From: Hevea brasiliensis
Taxonomy: Eukaryota; Streptophyta; Magnoliopsida; Malpighiales; Euphorbiaceae
Assembly: GCF_030052815.1 (NCBI RefSeq)
Contig: NC_079504.1
Span: 41,795,041-41,859,040 of the forward strand
Direction: 5' to 3'
DNA: 64,000 bases
The translations under genes and the position numbers were made by a program. This document shows, piece by piece, positions 62,563-64,000 of the stretch. Within the stretch, counting starts at the first letter, position 1. Every line of letters starts with the position of its first letter. Under the pieces are notes generated by a model that did no database searches, was not told the origin of the DNA, and saw only the letters and a list, made by a program, of their open reading frames with translations.

Positions 62563-63356
62563 ATGGTGAGAACCAAGATGTGGTCCACCCATAAACCCAA
62601 GCCCAGAAAATCTCAACGCTCTGTCAAATCGAAAATGGCTACTCCCTCTTCTTTACCCACAAACCCTAACCCCAGTCCCAGTCCACCACTACCTCAATCA
62701 CCACCACCGCAAACACCACCACTACCTCAATCACCACCACCACCTCAATCACCACCACCGCAAACACCACCACTACCCCAAAGCCAAACACCAACCCTCA
62801 TTCCGCCAACCCCCCTCTCGCCACAAAATGAGCCACAAAATGAAACAGCCATTTTTGAAACTCAGTTCCAAGAACCAATGTCTGAACCTGCGCCAACTCA
62901 AACCAAATCTAAAGGTAAAACTAAAAAGGCTGCGGGTAGACCTAAGAAAGCCACTGTCGGAAAAAGAAAAGGGACGCCCTCTGTTCCTTTGGACTTAAAC
63001 TCTCCACCTCAATTTCCCTCTGAACCAGTCAGCAAAAGAACTAGGTCCTCCTCGCAAATTCCATCACCAGTGGTTCAAACCCCTGTACCTTAGTCACCTT
63101 TAAACTCTCCCCAGCCAGCGACTGCTCTAGCAGCACCTGCGTCATCTGCCAATGATATAGAGGAGGTACTTTCTCCATTACCTTGGGCTTTTAAAGACAT
63201 GGATATGAAAAATGCTTATGAGAGTTTAGCTTCTAAACCTATTTTGGCAAACAAATATATGGATGAGCAGATTTTAAAAGAGTTAGGCATTTATGACTCT
63301 GTATTTGCCTATTTAGACGCTATCAACTGGACTAAGTTTGCTAGGATTAGGGAAAC
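62563..63356 (+). pseudogene. Athila Pro-rich / env-like ORF, nonsense codon and 3' truncation
   Basis: The frame starts at ATG 62563 with a basic N-terminus (MVRTKMWSTHKPKPRKS), then a Pro/Ser/Gln-rich tract of about 50 residues from PPLPQSPPP repeats, and an AT-hook-like basic patch (KKAAGRPKKATVGKRKG). TAG at 63091-63093 breaks it, but the same phase continues to SLASKPILANKYMDEQILKE and LGIYDSVFAYLDAINWTKFA, the start of the domain found in the third ORF of Athila-type elements. The ORF is cut at 63357 by an LTR. No signal peptide or membrane segment is visible, so envelope function is only a historical label. Confidence 0.75.
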
Positions 63357-64000
63357 TGTGACGCCCCTTACCCGTCTACCGCATAGCCGAGCAAGAAGTG
63401 CCACATTCGGTGCCGGAGCACCCTATCTTGTTTTATCATATCTATGGTAAACTTTTGATGTCATTTAAAACATGTATTCTATGTGTAGAAATTTTTTTTT
63501 TTATATATCTTATTTATGTGGAGACCCGGATAGATCCTCCTCTGTTTTATTAGCATCTGGCGGGTTCCACTATCATGTGTTAACATATTCATAGTCATCT
63601 CACATATTTCCATATCATGTTCTCTTTTATCATATCATTCACAACTATTTATGAGATCTCAAAATGAAGTGTCATCTATTGCATCATATGGAAATTCATA
63701 GATAATAAATTACAAATTTTCATTTCAATCTCAAAGTTTAATTACAAGTCCAAAATGAAATACATCACGACTAGACATAATGAACCAAAATACTAGTCTA
63801 TACATGGGCCCTACCAAAATACAAAAGACCGGTGAGGTGACTCTGGACAGTGGCAGATCTGGTCAGAGCTTTGTCAGTGCACTCTTTATCTTTGCCGGCA
63901 CAATTGCGGTGATCTCCAATACCTACGCAATGGAAAACCAACGCGCTAAGCATAACGCTTAGTGGTGCATAATTTATAATAACAATAATTTAACATTTGA
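63357..64000. mobile_element. LTR of the solo-LTR-2 family, inverted, running off the window
   Basis: Begins TGTGACGCCCCTTACCCG inside the env-like frame and follows 49087-49577/58277-58440 closely to the window end. It carries the unoccupied copia target (single GAGGT at 63834-63838) and the hairpin at 63946-63962. Same orientation as the fragment at 49087. Confidence 0.85.
63946..63962. repeat. Conserved LTR hairpin (copy 3)
   Basis: CTAAGC-ATAAC-GCTTAG, as at 58379-58395. Confidence 0.8.

Larger units (their letters stand above)
58824..63356 (+). mobile_element. Athila-like Ty3/gypsy remnant (3' pol and env-like ORF)
   Basis: Starts within the RT coding region at GGTATACC and ends inside an env-like frame at 63356, so both ends are missing. 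It contains RT, RNase H, integrase, a spacer with a stem-loop and a Pro-rich/env-like ORF, the order of plant Athila elements. It lacks gag, protease, PBS and LTRs within the window. It lies on the strand opposite to the gypsy at 1-3312. Confidence 0.85.

Noticed and set aside
62563..63093. Cellular Pro-rich cell-wall (extensin-like) protein
   Set aside because: No signal peptide or SPPPP-Tyr pattern; it follows gypsy pol and continues in phase into an Athila third-ORF domain.

Overview
This window is AT-rich, repeat-dominated plant nuclear DNA. A TIR-NB-ARC-LRR (TNL) disease-resistance locus with GT-AG introns points to a eudicot, because TNLs are essentially absent from grasses. LTR retrotransposons primed by plant tRNA-Asp and initiator tRNA-Met fit this. 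I cannot name the species. I saw no tRNA, rRNA, operon or CRISPR array.

Layout. 1-3312 (minus strand): 5' end of an Athila-like Ty3/gypsy element, with a gag frame open to the window edge, a tRNA-Asp primer binding site and a complete 1.6-kb LTR. It sits inside the first intron of a TNL paralogue, whose intact TIR exon (4532-5043) and promoter follow. 6.5-11.3 kb: rearranged TNL flanks, a duplicated gene-like fragment and dispersed repeats. 11324-16882 and 17399-21337: two giant solo LTRs of related families in opposite orientation, each with a 5-bp target duplication; one has a 1.67-kb internal tandem duplication, the other a 192-bp tandem array. 21.3-36.4 kb: gene-poor DNA with a LINE 3' end, fold-back elements, microsatellites and repeat copies. 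36456-42624 (minus): a TNL with all expected exons (TIR, NB-ARC, LRR, C-JID) but two nonsense codons and two frameshifts. 42.6-49 kb: its duplicated upstream flank, expanded by tandem repeats.

49087-64000 is a nested retrotransposon stack. A Ty1/copia element (49583-58276, TSD GAGGT) lies within an LTR fragment of the 17399-21337 family. That fragment abuts a decayed Athila-like pol (58824-61432) followed by a Pro-rich/env-like ORF, and the ORF is cut at 63357 by a second LTR of the same family and orientation. The copia has closely similar LTRs, but an internal deletion fuses its gag to the end of integrase, so it was probably mobilised in trans.

As a system, this is one slice of a resistance-gene cluster in decay. 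Two TNL copies share about 3 kb around the TIR exon but carry complementary damage: one keeps an intact TIR and promoter but is separated from any NB-LRR by a retrotransposon; the other keeps the NB-LRR but its TIR is broken. The rest is layered transposon history that can be ordered by nesting.
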